64,000 bases of DNA from contig JAQFVV010007216.1 in the NCBI GenBank assembly GCA_028023455.1, positions 64,001-128,000 on the forward strand, read 5' to 3'. Positions 24,500 through 35,099 of the stretch are shown piece after piece (position 1 is the first letter of the stretch; the number at the start of each line of letters is the position of its first letter). The notes under the pieces were generated by a model. It saw nothing but the letters and a program-made list of their open reading frames with translations. It was not told the origin of the DNA and did no database searches. Source of the stretch: Epiperipatus broadwayi. Lineage: Eukaryota; Onychophora; Udeonychophora; Euonychophora; Peripatidae. Position numbers and translations under genes: made by a program.

Positions 24500-26600
24500 A
24501 TTTTTTTTTTTTGTGACAGCAGTTAATTAACACTATATAAGCAATTCAAACCAGGATAATCATCAGTAATTTTATTATAACCTTCAATTCTGCCACTGTA
24601 GCTATAGATTTAGCAGTCATTAATTATATGGCTCATAGTTTATGTTTGTTCACATTTGTGTAGATGCTATTAATGAAGAAAATAAGCATAATGACTGTAG
24701 GTTATCCAGAATCTATTGATGAGACTCCAATTATGTCTAAAAATATTGTTGATTCAAAAAAAATGTTTTACATGTCATAAGAATTTCACTTCCAATTCTT
24801 TCATAGTAGATTCTTGGTTGAGCATCCAAAAAGGGGATATTGATTTGAGGCAAATTTTACTGGGAAGTCTGACCTGCTTAACATTTGTACAGCAAATCCT
24901 CTTCTAATATCTGGTAGAGAAATATGTAAAAGAACATTAAGTTATTGCAGAGGAATAGACTTGAATGTACCAGTAATACTTATCATGATAATATTTAATT
25001 GAATATCAATAAGTATAATATGGGAACTTTTTTCCAAGAGATAAAATATTCACCAGCACATTATGCTTGTACTAAGAAAGCTGTTCATAAAATATATGTA
25101 TCACAAGTAGGCCAGTTAGTTTTTCAAAGAGGTCACTCCTAGGAATTAATTTTGATCTAAGCTAACTGAGAAAAATAAGGCTATAACCCAAGGTTATTCC
25201 TAATCACGAATCCCCGTTGCTTAGATAAACCCTTGAGCATATTGTTTATATTAGATTAGCAATAAAATCCCACTCATTAAAAATGATTTCCAGACTTTTC
25301 AAATCCTTATTCACTTTTCTATTATAGGAAAGAATCTATTTTGATAAGTCAATGCAATATCATCAATATAAATTTATCATAATGAATACATTAAATAAAG
25401 TATGTGAGAGAACTGAAACTTATGAAATAATGTTATGTAAAATTTTGAATTTACTATGTTTATCATTCAACGTCACTCAAGTTTACTTATTGAAAATCAT
25501 TTTAAGTAAATTAATGCTTTCTTGCAGTTAAGAGTTTTAGAAACTTTTAGAAAGGTCATTTTCCAAACAGAATCATAAAAAGAAATTAAAATCAATAAAG
25601 GTCACACCAATTTTTAATTTATTTTGAATATCTTTTTCAAAATGAGTTGATAAAACTGGTCCATAGTAGTTTCTTTCTAACCTATACCCAGCCTTCTCTA
25701 TAAGCAGACAACTCTCAACTATTGGTAACATTCTTGTTAATATGATTCTTTCAAAAAGTTTGTAAAGAACACATAACAATGATATTACACTGTAAATTTA
25801 TGGATCATTGCTAGATTTATTTCATTTTACGATTACTATTGTTGTGCTTTAATGCCAACTTTTTAGAATAGTTTGTGTATGAATAATGTCATTGAATAAT
25901 TTTGACAACTATGTTTTGGTTTCAAATCCTAAATTTTTTAATAATTCTGAAAATATTGTATTTGCTTCTGGGGATTTTCCTGGTTTAAGACAATCATGGG
26001 AAAGTACAAATTCATCAACATCTACAGATTTTATTAGATTGATATATATGTTTTCAATTCTGCTCTAATGCTACTTTATCTCATTTTGTCAATCATGGGT
26101 TTCGAATTCTGACATATATGATTAGCAATCTTATTAGCAGTAACAGTGGTAGATATTTTAGAAAAACTTTTACATCCACAAATCTTCCATAAAAATTCTA
26201 AGGTCTTACAATTCAATCCACAAATCTTCCATAAAAATTACTAAGGTCTTACAATTCAATCTTGTAAAGTTTAAGTTTGTCAGCAACTTCCAGAACATTG
26301 GTAGATAAAAATTAGCTATAAAGATTATTGTTAGTTTTCTTCCAACTTGGAATAAATTGCTTTTGATATATTTTTCAAAATATTCAATATGTTGACTCCA
26401 GTTAGCATTCCTTAAATTCCACCTCAGAATAAGATAACATTCAATTATAGGAATATAAATTCCAAAAGTGATTAGGCTTGATTTATATTGATTATGGGGG
26501 AAATGATGCAATATCAATAGTTTAGCAATTGTAAACCATTTTTGTGAAAGCAAAATATAAACCAAGAGTTATTTCTAATCACCATATGTCTGAATAAAAT
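24500..26600 (-). pseudogene. Jockey-like non-LTR retrotransposon relic
   Basis: From about 26565 downward the minus strand reads RWNLRNANWSQHIEYFEKYI, the linker between endonuclease and RT. Then come LKPGKSPEANTIFSELLKNL and ILKSWH, followed by SVISLLCVLYKLFERIILTR, LIEKAGYRLERN and IGVTFIDF. Near 25350 there is YDDIALTYQNR, where the catalytic box should be, and near 24640 TMSHIINDC followed by ITDDYPGLN, the usual jockey-type C-terminus with its H...C residues. The order and spacing match a jockey-type ORF2 with many indels. An upstream endonuclease part may extend to about 27300 but is too decayed to place. Confidence 0.7.
26174..26258. repeat. Two 42 bp tandem units
   Basis: Units starting at 26174 and 26216 both read ATCCACAAATCTTCCATAAA followed by AATTCTAAGG or AATTACTAAGG. 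They lie inside the non-LTR relic. Confidence 0.85.
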
Positions 26601-28160
26601 GTATCTCCTTTGCTGCTTGATTTTCATTTACATATCCTTAAAGACTACTATCAGAATTGAAATCTATAAATACAAAAGATGTAGAACTAGTAAAGGATAT
26701 AGGCAGTTTGTATAAGATTTGTCAACACTGCAAACAAAAATTATCTGAATTTTGATTGCAATATAAACTACTTTCAATGGAAATTGCTGGCTTTTAAAGT
26801 GGTCTGATACAAAAGTAGCCATACAATGTTTACAATGCATTCTATCAATAATTAATATAAATACAAGGATTTTAAATAGATGTGCCTATTAAAAGAATGA
26901 TGAGTCTCCTGAAATACAATTACTTCAATATTGTGCTAAAAATTAATTTGTAATTTTGATGTACTCTCACTGATAAGTTGAAGCAATTTTATTGTGTTTC
27001 TTAAGGAAAAAAAAGATCATTCTTAAAAGAGTAAATCTAGCACTTGAGATGTTCTGTGGCTGTCAATATCTCTATTATTTTTGATTTTGAAAGTCTAAAA
27101 CTCTGACATCAATAATCCTGATATGGCTATCTCTCATAATACCACAAGAGTTCATGTTAATAATTTTCTTGTATAATTTCATAGTTTGCTATTGTTAACC
27201 AAGAATTCATTAAGATGAAGTCTAGTTTCCATGTGGAGACTATTAGTTTCACATAAAGCTGCCATCCATTCATCTAATATTAGCCATTGTTTAAGTTCCT
27301 ATATGTATCAATAAAAAACTCATGATATTAAAAATTGTCTTGTGTAATGTAATCAGTGTTCAGTTTATGAATATTTACAATATAATAGTTACAAAGTTAA
27401 AAAAAAAATTTATTCCTTCATGGATAGCATTACTATAGAACATCAATAAAAGAATTTTTTTCTTATTAAAGACTTTAATACATATCTTGAAATGAACAGT
27501 AAATGCTGAATTTATTGTATGCAAACAAATCTTTGAATAAATAAATTTTTGCACACAGTGAACTCAAATAGTCTTTGAATACATGAATTTTTGCACAATA
27601 TATTGTAATAGGATGGGGGATCAGGTGATAAGTGGTAGGAACACAAGTTTGAACTGGGGTGATGAAAAATCATCACCAACTCCAATCCATTCAAAATTTA
27701 AAATATAACTAATTTAAAATATTAAATATAAGTACAAAATATTTAAGAGGAGCATGGGATCAAAATCTCTGTGAGCATTGAGAGATCAGAAGCTAACTCA
27801 GAAGAGCAACTATAATAATTAATCATCAACCAGCATTATAAATAAAAGTAAGTATGAGTACTCAAGAGAAATAACCATCCATCATCATTAATGATGGGAA
27901 TAAACAAATCAGTACAATCAATCAACAGTCAATCTTGTGACTGGATTGGAAATGGGTCTTCTTTAGCAGGCTAACTATTGAGCCTTTGCCAGCTTGGGCA
28001 AGTATTTAAACATAACTTGGATGTACCATTTAAGTGCCCATCCATTAAAATACACAATAATCAGAAATCGAAACAATGCTGGGATATTTAAAGCATGCTG
28101 ATCATCATCAATGCTCTGGCCACTTGTACTAGCCAACTACACACTCAAATTTTTTTAACA
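26601..28160. other. No gene seen; possible decayed endonuclease part of the jockey-like relic
   Basis: Apart from weak minus-strand frames near 27200-27340 that could be remnants of the upstream endonuclease region, I see only AT-rich sequence and a small imperfect duplication of TCTTTGAATA-x-ATRAATTTTTGCAC near 27530-27595. Confidence 0.35.
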
Positions 28161-28169
28161 AGACTAAAC

Positions 28170-29700
28170 TAAATTAAAATATAGTGTGGGGCTTTAAAGA
28201 GTATCCTCTTTTGTGCCAACCAGGATGATGATTGATCACCTCTGGATGCCCCAACGCACTAAATACACATCCTCATTTATATATTCATCCCGTGCTCGAA
28301 TCTAGCTCAGAGAACACAAGATCTATTACTGTATGTGACCAAGAGATGATGAAAACAATTTTTAACAATTAAATATAAGTTTATTAATAACAAAAAAATA
28401 AAAATAACCGATGTTTAAGGTCTTATAGGATAAGGCTCGGATTTTGAAAAGTATACAAAATTATATACACAACTTAAGTTATTACATGGTTTTACAATAT
28501 TTCTCAATTAGATTCTATAAACGCATATATATATCCGTACACAGACGGGTGTTTTATAACATATGATGAAGACATTTCAATTAAACATAAAATAATTATT
28601 ACATTTGTAATTTACATAATTACTATTCAAAATCCAAATTTTTACATTGATTTACATATATGTACGCACAGACGCGCGATTTCTAATATACAATTAATAT
28701 TTAATAACATAAATGATTAAAATTTGAATATATGTCCTATTTGACAAGCATTGACATATATGTGCGCACATATTATTTATAAATTTAATTTAGTCAAGCA
28801 ATAAATAATAATTTTTATAATTAATAATTCCCTTTTGAATATACATAAAATTTATTTACATATTTAATCAATATCAAAAAAAATCACTTTATCAAATCCT
28901 ATTACAGCTTTCTTTATTCTCTTTTTTTTTTTAAAAATATATATATATAGTCAATTTTTGAGAGATTAGAAAGCTTTTTATCAAGTTATCCCTTAACTAA
29001 TTATAAACGTCTTTAATTTTTAAAAGTATAGATTTAAAATGTCTTCCCAAATGAATTATTTAAAAACAATCTCACTTTTGTATACACATTTATCTGTCCT
29101 TCTCTTCGCATATGTAGACACATCAGCATACATATAACTACTTCTTTATTCAACTGTTTTCTCTTGGGCAAGTTGTTTTTTTTTTTGGTCATTCCAGGTA
29201 ATTGTCATCATCAGGTAAAAGTACATAATTCAGGTATGGTTGGCTTTTTTCCTTCTGTAGTCAGTTTCACTTATACTTGGATTTTGTAAGCTTCAGGTCA
29301 GCAAGCTGTTTTCCAGAACACTTTTAAGGCTATGAATTACAAAGAATCTTGACCCATTTTCCTCCATGTAAATTCAAATTCCATCAGTGAATTGTATAGC
29401 AGCCACTTCCTTGCATTCTTACATCCTCATGGCAGTTCTCTTGATAATTATTTTAGCCATCTTTGCAGCTAGCTTTACTATGGCCATTTTCTGCTACAGT
29501 TACCCACTCTTCACCAAATATTTTAGCCAACTTTACAGCTAGCTTTTCTGCTAACTCTTACAAAACTGCAAGCCAAACTGTTCTCTTCAAAATCACTATC
29601 CAGACTGGAGCTATTTTGTTATCAGCCCTTTTATAGACTCATCTAAGGTGATAACAGCAGCTTGATTAAAAACAGAGTTTTTATTTTTATCTCACTAATC
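28170..29700 (-). repeat. Possible LTR remnant with minus-strand TATA box
   Basis: This stretch is more complex than its surroundings. On the minus strand a well-formed TATAAAAG lies at 29636-29629, followed by a mixed-composition region and many AATAAA sites. Short motifs such as ACATATATGTRCGCACA recur (28660, 28750) and a similar one occurs at 39965. No coding part or matching second LTR is seen, so a solo LTR is only one possibility. Confidence 0.25.
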
Positions 29701-30171
29701 CCTTTGAAAACATATACATGTTTTTACTTAGGGGATTTCTAATAGATAAAAATTTTGTTTAATTAATTAAAATTTCAAAAATACAATAGGGTGTTTTTAA
29801 ATTTCAAAATCAGAGTAATAATTAATAATAATGCAATATTTATATTTATTCAGACCTTTTTAAAATATTAATTTCATAATGAAATTTTACTTTAAACCCA
29901 GAGTTATTTCACCCTTTAATTATTATTATTTTATTTTAGGAAATATAAAAAAATATCTACAAAAATTTATGTCTGTGTTTATTTCTACTTTTCCTTTATT
30001 TTACATATATATATGCACATACACTATATTAGTGTGTGTGCTGTAATCCAACTTAATGAACATTTTTAGAGAGAAAAATTGGATGTATCCAGATTCAAAG
30101 CAACAATATTTTAAAGACAATGTTCTGATTAAAAATCAGGATAAATCAAGATGACAATTTTATATAAGTAC

Positions 30172-30247
30172 TTATAAATATGCGACTTTTTTCGCATTCG
30201 TTAGTAAAGCTTCACTAACGAATGCGAAAAAAGTCGCATATTTATAA
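30172..30247. repeat. 76 bp near-perfect palindrome
   Basis: The sequence folds on itself about 30209/30210 with a single mismatched pair (30206/30213). The arms contain TATGCGACTTTTTTCGCATT and its exact complement, and the centre is AAGCTT. Perfect arms in such AT-rich, diverged surroundings suggest recent origin. It is too symmetrical for a typical microRNA precursor and has no coding content. Confidence 0.95.
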
Positions 30248-31231
30248 TTACAATTTTCACTAGTGAAGAGAAAAACAATTTATTATATAAGTAATTAGGA
30301 ATGGATTATAATTTAATATGCTTTAATTGGAATTAAAAAGTAAGTCTAATATTAAATATATTAGCAAAAAATTTGGTAATTACATTCTTTAGAAACAACT
30401 ACTAAATCATATTAAATTCCAATAGTTATTAAAACATTAAAATTTTCAGTTTATTTCCAGGTTTGCCATGTTAATGAGACAAAAAAGTGTGTTGCAGATA
30501 CAGATAAATCTGTCCTGGATTTATAAACAAAAAAAAATCCTGATTTTTGATTGCATTATTAGTGACATACTTACAGGATAATGTATAATTTGATACAATG
30601 TACTCAACTACCTACATTCTATTTTATGTCTATTTTTTAAAACACTGTTTATGTCATGAAATAATACTGGGATAATAACTAATAACTAAATGTAAGATTC
30701 AACATACTTTATGTATCTAATATACAGGTTCATAAATAGTTTCAACAGAACAGAAAAATGAAACTTTTTCTAAGCATTTCAATAAATACTTTGTTTTTAC
30801 TTTTTAGAAATTAATTTAAAAATAAACTTTGTATTCTGTTCAAATGTTTTTGTTTGAAAAAGGGTGCTTGTATTATAGATAAAGATCCCGTTGGATGGCG
30901 CCGCTTTCACGCTAAAACTATAAAATATGAACATTCATGGGCCGTTGATTTTAATAATTTTTCTGTGCTTTTTTGTAATGCGAAAATAAAAACAAAACAA
31001 AATTGTCTTTTATAAATATTATTTTTTATTAATGTATACAATTTAAATGATAATAATAAATGTAAAATAAAATCAACAAATTAAAATTTGATTCGTGTTT
31101 TTGTATATTTTTTTAATTGTGTTACGGCTTTTTTTATATACATTTTCTATCGGATATTTTTTTACTTGTGTTACGACTTTTTTTGTTGTTGTTTAACTAA
31201 AAAATAATAATCGTAATAAAAGTAAAAGTTG

Positions 31232-31310
31232 TTACGGTTAGATTTAGGTTAGGTTTAGGGTTAGTATTAGGGTTAGTTTTAGGGTTAGTTTTAGGGTTAG
31301 TGTTCTGTTT
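31232..31310 (+). repeat. Degenerate telomere-like tract
   Basis: GGTTAGATTTAGGTTAGGTT is followed by several TTAGGG units spaced by GTTAGT or TTAGTATTAG. It is short, irregular and interstitial. It sits in an otherwise unassigned stretch (30880-31800) with several CpG-containing words. Confidence 0.6.
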
Positions 31311-31839
31311 GTTTGTAATGCTAAAATAAAAAAATTCAAAATCGTAAGCGTACTCGGACAGAAGAAAAAAATTCAAACTTTTTTAAACAACAACAAACAC
31401 ATACAAATGTCTTCTTTACTTATTAAACATGTTTATAATATTTGCTTTTTATTAAATTTACAAAAAAACCTGTATATTTGGACTTTTCTTACTGGAAATT
31501 TTTTTCGTACCGCTCTTTTTTACTTCAAAAATATACAGATGGTAGAATCTTCTTGGTCTCGTGGAATGTTACTAACAGTACGTTACTTGACACGTTACCT
31601 AATTGCAACTCAATAAAAACATAGATATTTAACATTTACCCAAATAAAAGTTCAATACAGTACATTGTAAAAAGTCTTATAATTATTGTTTTAAAAAATC
31701 TGAACATTTCAATAGTTTAAAATAAAAAAAAAATCCAATGAAAACAACATTTCAACACAATTCAAATACAAACTTTCTCATCAAGCCGTAATTATTTTAT
31801 AAACAGTGCGAATTCGGAAAATGTAGAGCGACATACATG

Positions 31840-31995
31840 CTGTACTGGGATGCGACATAGCGGCCTGCATTCTGTAGCAAAAAAAGTTGTATTATAGAAA
31901 ACGCGGGTTCGAACGTGTCGGCCGCGGAAACAGCATTTTTATGTGTTTTAGCACGAAAACCGCGCCATAGAACGGCGTATTTAGCTATAAGATGA
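31840..31995 (+). repeat. Possible tRNA-derived SINE-like piece, CpG-rich
   Basis: ATAGCGGCCTGC near 31857 resembles a box A, and GGGTTCGAACGTG at 31905 resembles a box B, about 48 bases apart, as in tRNA-derived SINE heads. The flanking sequence (GCGCGG, GGCCGCGG, GGCGTA) is unusually rich in CpG for this window. No cloverleaf with paired acceptor arms could be drawn, so it is not a tRNA gene. A CpG-rich promoter or exon is the alternative. Confidence 0.35.
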
Positions 31996-32430
31996 GTACC
32001 TGAAAAAGAAATGTAAACATTATAATTGGACTTATTAATTTTAATTGTTTTAGAATTATTCTTTTTTTAAAAAAAAGTAAAAATAAATCTCTTTATGTTG
32101 TCTATCTGGCAAAAATAAAGCTGATGAGAAATTTAGGATAATTTTTTTTGTCCATCCATGTCGTAGCTGTCAAATTATTTGGTCCATATGAAGCAGCAAT
32201 GTCTTTTTTTTATTTTTGTGAAATAAAAAGAAAACAACTATCAAGCAGGTTGTTTAAAATTATACATAAATTAATTTACCACTAAATATCACATGTTCAC
32301 TACTTCTTATGCTTATACAAGCTGTTAAAATAGTGACAAACTCTCCATACAGTAATACCATCTAGAGCAAATGATAGTAATCAATGAATGCAACAAGATT
32401 TGTGCATAAAATCCCTATCTAGTGCCTATT

Positions 32431-32492
32431 CATCCAATATCCCCAGACTAGTTTCTAGATTGGGGCTTTCATCAGCGAGGATCCTTGTATCT
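32431..32492 (-). ncRNA. Type I hammerhead ribozyme motif, copy C (core intact)
   Basis: On the minus strand the core is CUGAUGA and GAAAC-UA-GUC follows, giving a two-base-pair stem III and cleavage after the cytosine complementary to 32446. The inner stem I pairs AUCCUCG with UGGGGAU (7 bp, two wobbles). The outer stem I, AUACAA with UUGGAU, has one mismatch. Stem II (AG/CU with loop) is the weak part, and the pair next to the core is A-A. Of the five copies this is the only one with every core position conserved. Confidence 0.6.
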
Positions 32493-32928
32493 GACAGTAC
32501 TGCATCTAGATCTTAGGATCTACATGCAACACTCCAGTAGCTACCTATTACCTTTTTAGTTAAAGATATGAGTCCAAGATTAAAACAGATTTTATCAATT
32601 CAAGCTCATTCACTCATATAATGATATAGATCTGAACTGGGTTCAGATCTACATATTTTGGAGTCTGGTATTCTTTAATAACCATAGTCACCATTATCCC
32701 ATGGGCAGCAATGGTATTAAACCACTAAACATCACATGATCACTATTTCCTATGTTTACACAAGTTGTTAATACAGTAACTACACAAACTCCATACAGTA
32801 GGGCCACTTACAGAGCTGTTAATACAGTGACTAACCAAATTCCACACAGTAATGCCACCTAGGACAAGCCATAGTAATCAATGAATGCAAAAAAAATTGT
32901 GCATAAAATCTCTATCTAGTGCCTATTC

Positions 32929-32989
32929 ATCCAATATACCCAAACTAGTTTCTAGTTTGCAACTCCATCAGTGAGGAGCCTTGGATCTG
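32929..32989 (-). ncRNA. Type I hammerhead ribozyme motif, copy D (one core change)
   Basis: The core reads CUGAUGG, an A9-to-G change. Stem II has diverged in a paired manner to AGUU-GCA-AACU, stem III is AC-UA-GU, and the cleavage residue is U. The outer stem I AUCCAA/UUGGAU is perfect. The inner stem UCCUCA/UGGGUA has one mismatch. Confidence 0.55.
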
Positions 32990-33189
32990 AGAGCATTGCA
33001 CCTAGATCTTACGAACAAATGTAACTTTCCAGCAGCCACCTTTTACCTTGTTAGTTAACTGTAAAACTATGAATCTGAAATGAAAACAGATGTTTTCAAT
33101 CCAAGCTCATACACTTGTACAATGGCATAGATCTGAACCCACATTTTGAAGGGTTGCATTAGATCCTAAGATTTAGGCACAGTGCTCTC

Positions 33190-33252
33190 AGATCCAAGGC
33201 TCTCCACCGATGAAAGCCACAAGCTAGAAACTAGTCTGGGGATACTGGATGA
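33190..33252 (+). ncRNA. Type I hammerhead ribozyme motif, copy E (one core change)
   Basis: The core reads CCGAUGA (U4 to C). The inner stem I UCUCCA/UGGGGA is fully paired although its sequence differs from other copies. Stem II is AGC-CACAA-GCU and GAAAC-UA-GUC is intact, with the expected cleavage after 33236. Confidence 0.55.
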
Positions 33253-33571
33253 GTAGGAACTAGATAGGGATATTATACACAACCCTTCTAGCATCCATTG
33301 ATTATTGTGGCTTGCATTGAGTGGCACTAGTTGTCACTGTTTTAATAGTTTGGGAAATAGTGATCATGTGATGTTTAGTGATTTAATATCATTCTTGCCC
33401 ATGGGATGACAGTAACTATAATTATCAAAGAACCAAAAACATCAAAATGTATAGATACTGAACTCGGTTCAGATCTATTTGAATATACAGATGAATGAGC
33501 TTGGAATAAAACAACTGCTTTCAATTTGGAATCATAGCTTTATAGCAAATTAAAAACATAAAAGGTGCTCT

Positions 33572-33635
33572 CAAATCCAAGGCTCCTCACTATGAAAATC
33601 ATAAGCTAGAAACTAGTCTAGAGATATTGGATGAG
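33572..33635 (+). ncRNA. Type I hammerhead ribozyme motif, copy F (degenerate)
   Basis: The core has lost G5 (CUAUGA) and stem I carries mismatches. GAAAC-UA-GUC and the outer AUCCAA/UUGGAU stem remain. Expected to be inactive. Confidence 0.45.
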
Positions 33636-34079
33636 TAGACACTATATATGGATATTATGCACAAACCTTCTTGCATCCATTGATTACTATTGCTTGCACT
33701 GGATGGTACAACTGTATGAAGAGTTTATCATATAAATTAATTTGCAAGACAATATTAGGTACTACTACGAGAAATCAAAATAAACTTTGAAAATTTCCAA
33801 TTGACCGCATTTTCCCCTTCTCTCCCACCTCCTCCTCCCATCCATTTTCTCAAAACCAACTAAAGAAATCAAAAAGATAGATAATACCAAAAGTTCAGAA
33901 AAATCTGTCAATAAAAAATAATAAAACATTTTAGATTATACATTGAATGTACAATAGTACATAGTAGTATTACAATAAATCCTTTTTCATCCCAGTAGTC
34001 TTTCATGACATCAAAGCAGTGTTTTAAAGAAATAATTAACCATAAAATAGAATGTAGATAGTAGAGTACATTGATATCA

Positions 34080-34270
34080 ATATTATATACATTTGATAAT
34101 GGGATTTTTTTTTTGCTTTACCTAATTAAAATATCAAGATTACAGAAAACTAAAAAGGTTTCACTAGGAAAATATGACAGGTTAAAATACAATAGAGAGC
34201 TATAATTAGGCAAGATGTTGAAGACTTTTAAAAAGAAAGATTTGCTGAGAAAAGTTAAAAAACTAGTTTT
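34080..34270 (+). pseudogene. Non-LTR retrotransposon 3' fragment
   Basis: LKYNRELxLG followed by F-K-K-K-D-L aligns with RIEYNGELYLG..FSER of the copy at 15.7 kb. It is short and 5'-truncated, and faces the next fragment. Confidence 0.4.
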
Positions 34271-34379
34271 GTAAAATATCAAATGAGAAGATTAAGAAAT
34301 CAGTGATATCCAATATCATATTGGTTTGTGAATTAGTTCAACTGTTTGTAAATTAATATGTCCATTCTAAAAGTAGATG

Positions 34380-35080
34380 AAAAAAAAAAAGTTTTGCAAT
34401 GACTATAAACCAATCTGTGAAGCACATAAATATTTATATTCTAACCATAAAAGATTTTAAAAAAAGAATGTCTTACAATTACCATAAGCCAATCTCTGAA
34501 ATACAAACATTTACATACATTGCAGATATTTTTTAATCTGTTTAATATCATGATATTAAATTTCAAGTTTTCTTTCTGAAAGATTTTAACATTTAGCCTA
34601 ATTGTAGCTCGCCATTGCATTTGATGCTTGTTATATCTTCCCAATGAAACACATATTTAGGGGGTCTCTGAAATAATCTTTAGCAGAAATATCTGATTAT
34701 CCCTTGAAAACTATGCTCAAATTTATCAAAACATTTATTATGATTTACAGAATATTTTTAGACGAAATTTTTTCATTGCTGTTATGTTCCACATAAAAAA
34801 TTAGTAAAACAGCAGTTCTACATACAACTAATTGATTTTAGTAATATCACACTTGTTAACCGTAGAAGCGAAATATAGAGGTTTTGTGTTGTAATCTAAA
34901 AAGCTATTAAAATGTTTCAATTGACATTCTGAAGATAAAAAATTATCTCAGCTAAAAGTTGTTCAAGATTTTTCTTCCATTGTTAATTAATAAAGTATTT
35001 GAAGTTTCTGAATATTAATTACTTAACAAAAGTAAAATATTGAGAAAATTCTAGATATTTAAATTCACAAGAATAGTATT
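34380..35080 (-). pseudogene. CR1/RTE-like non-LTR retrotransposon 3' fragment
   Basis: On the minus strand MQWRATIRLNVKIFQKENLK parallels WRALIKCGVKVFQKETFSAE of the 21.8 kb relic. Upstream (34700-35000) the order of motifs also follows that relic. The 3' tail is duplicated: two versions of a GATTGGTTTATAGTCATTGC-like segment lie near 34400 and 34480. Confidence 0.5.
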
Positions 35081-35099
35081 ATCACCCATCAGCACACTG

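Larger units (their letters stand above)
32285..33740. repeat. Cluster of hammerhead-bearing repeats in two inverted pairs
   Basis: Two head-to-tail units on the minus strand (about 32285-33145) face two on the plus strand (about 33146-33740). Shared landmarks are GATCCTAAGATYTAGG, CTCTCAGATCCAAGGC, TAGAAACTAGTC, TTGGATGARTAGG, GCATCCATTGATTA, GATCAYRTGATGTTTAGTG and a GGTTCAGATCTA palindrome. The distance between cleavage sites is 382 bp for the plus pair and 497 bp for the minus pair; the minus pair has an extra internal duplication near 32765-32860. No open reading frame is present. Confidence 0.8.

Noticed and set aside
30172-30247. Rho-independent terminator or microRNA precursor
   Set aside because: The genome is eukaryotic. 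The palindrome has almost no loop and perfect arms with no flanking lower stem typical of pri-miRNA.
31232-31310. A true telomere or chromosome end
   Set aside because: The tract is under 80 bases, irregular and internal, with genes and transposons on both sides.
31857-31915. A functional tRNA gene at the box A/B-like motifs
   Set aside because: No acceptor-stem pairing, no clear anticodon loop and a long A-rich middle.
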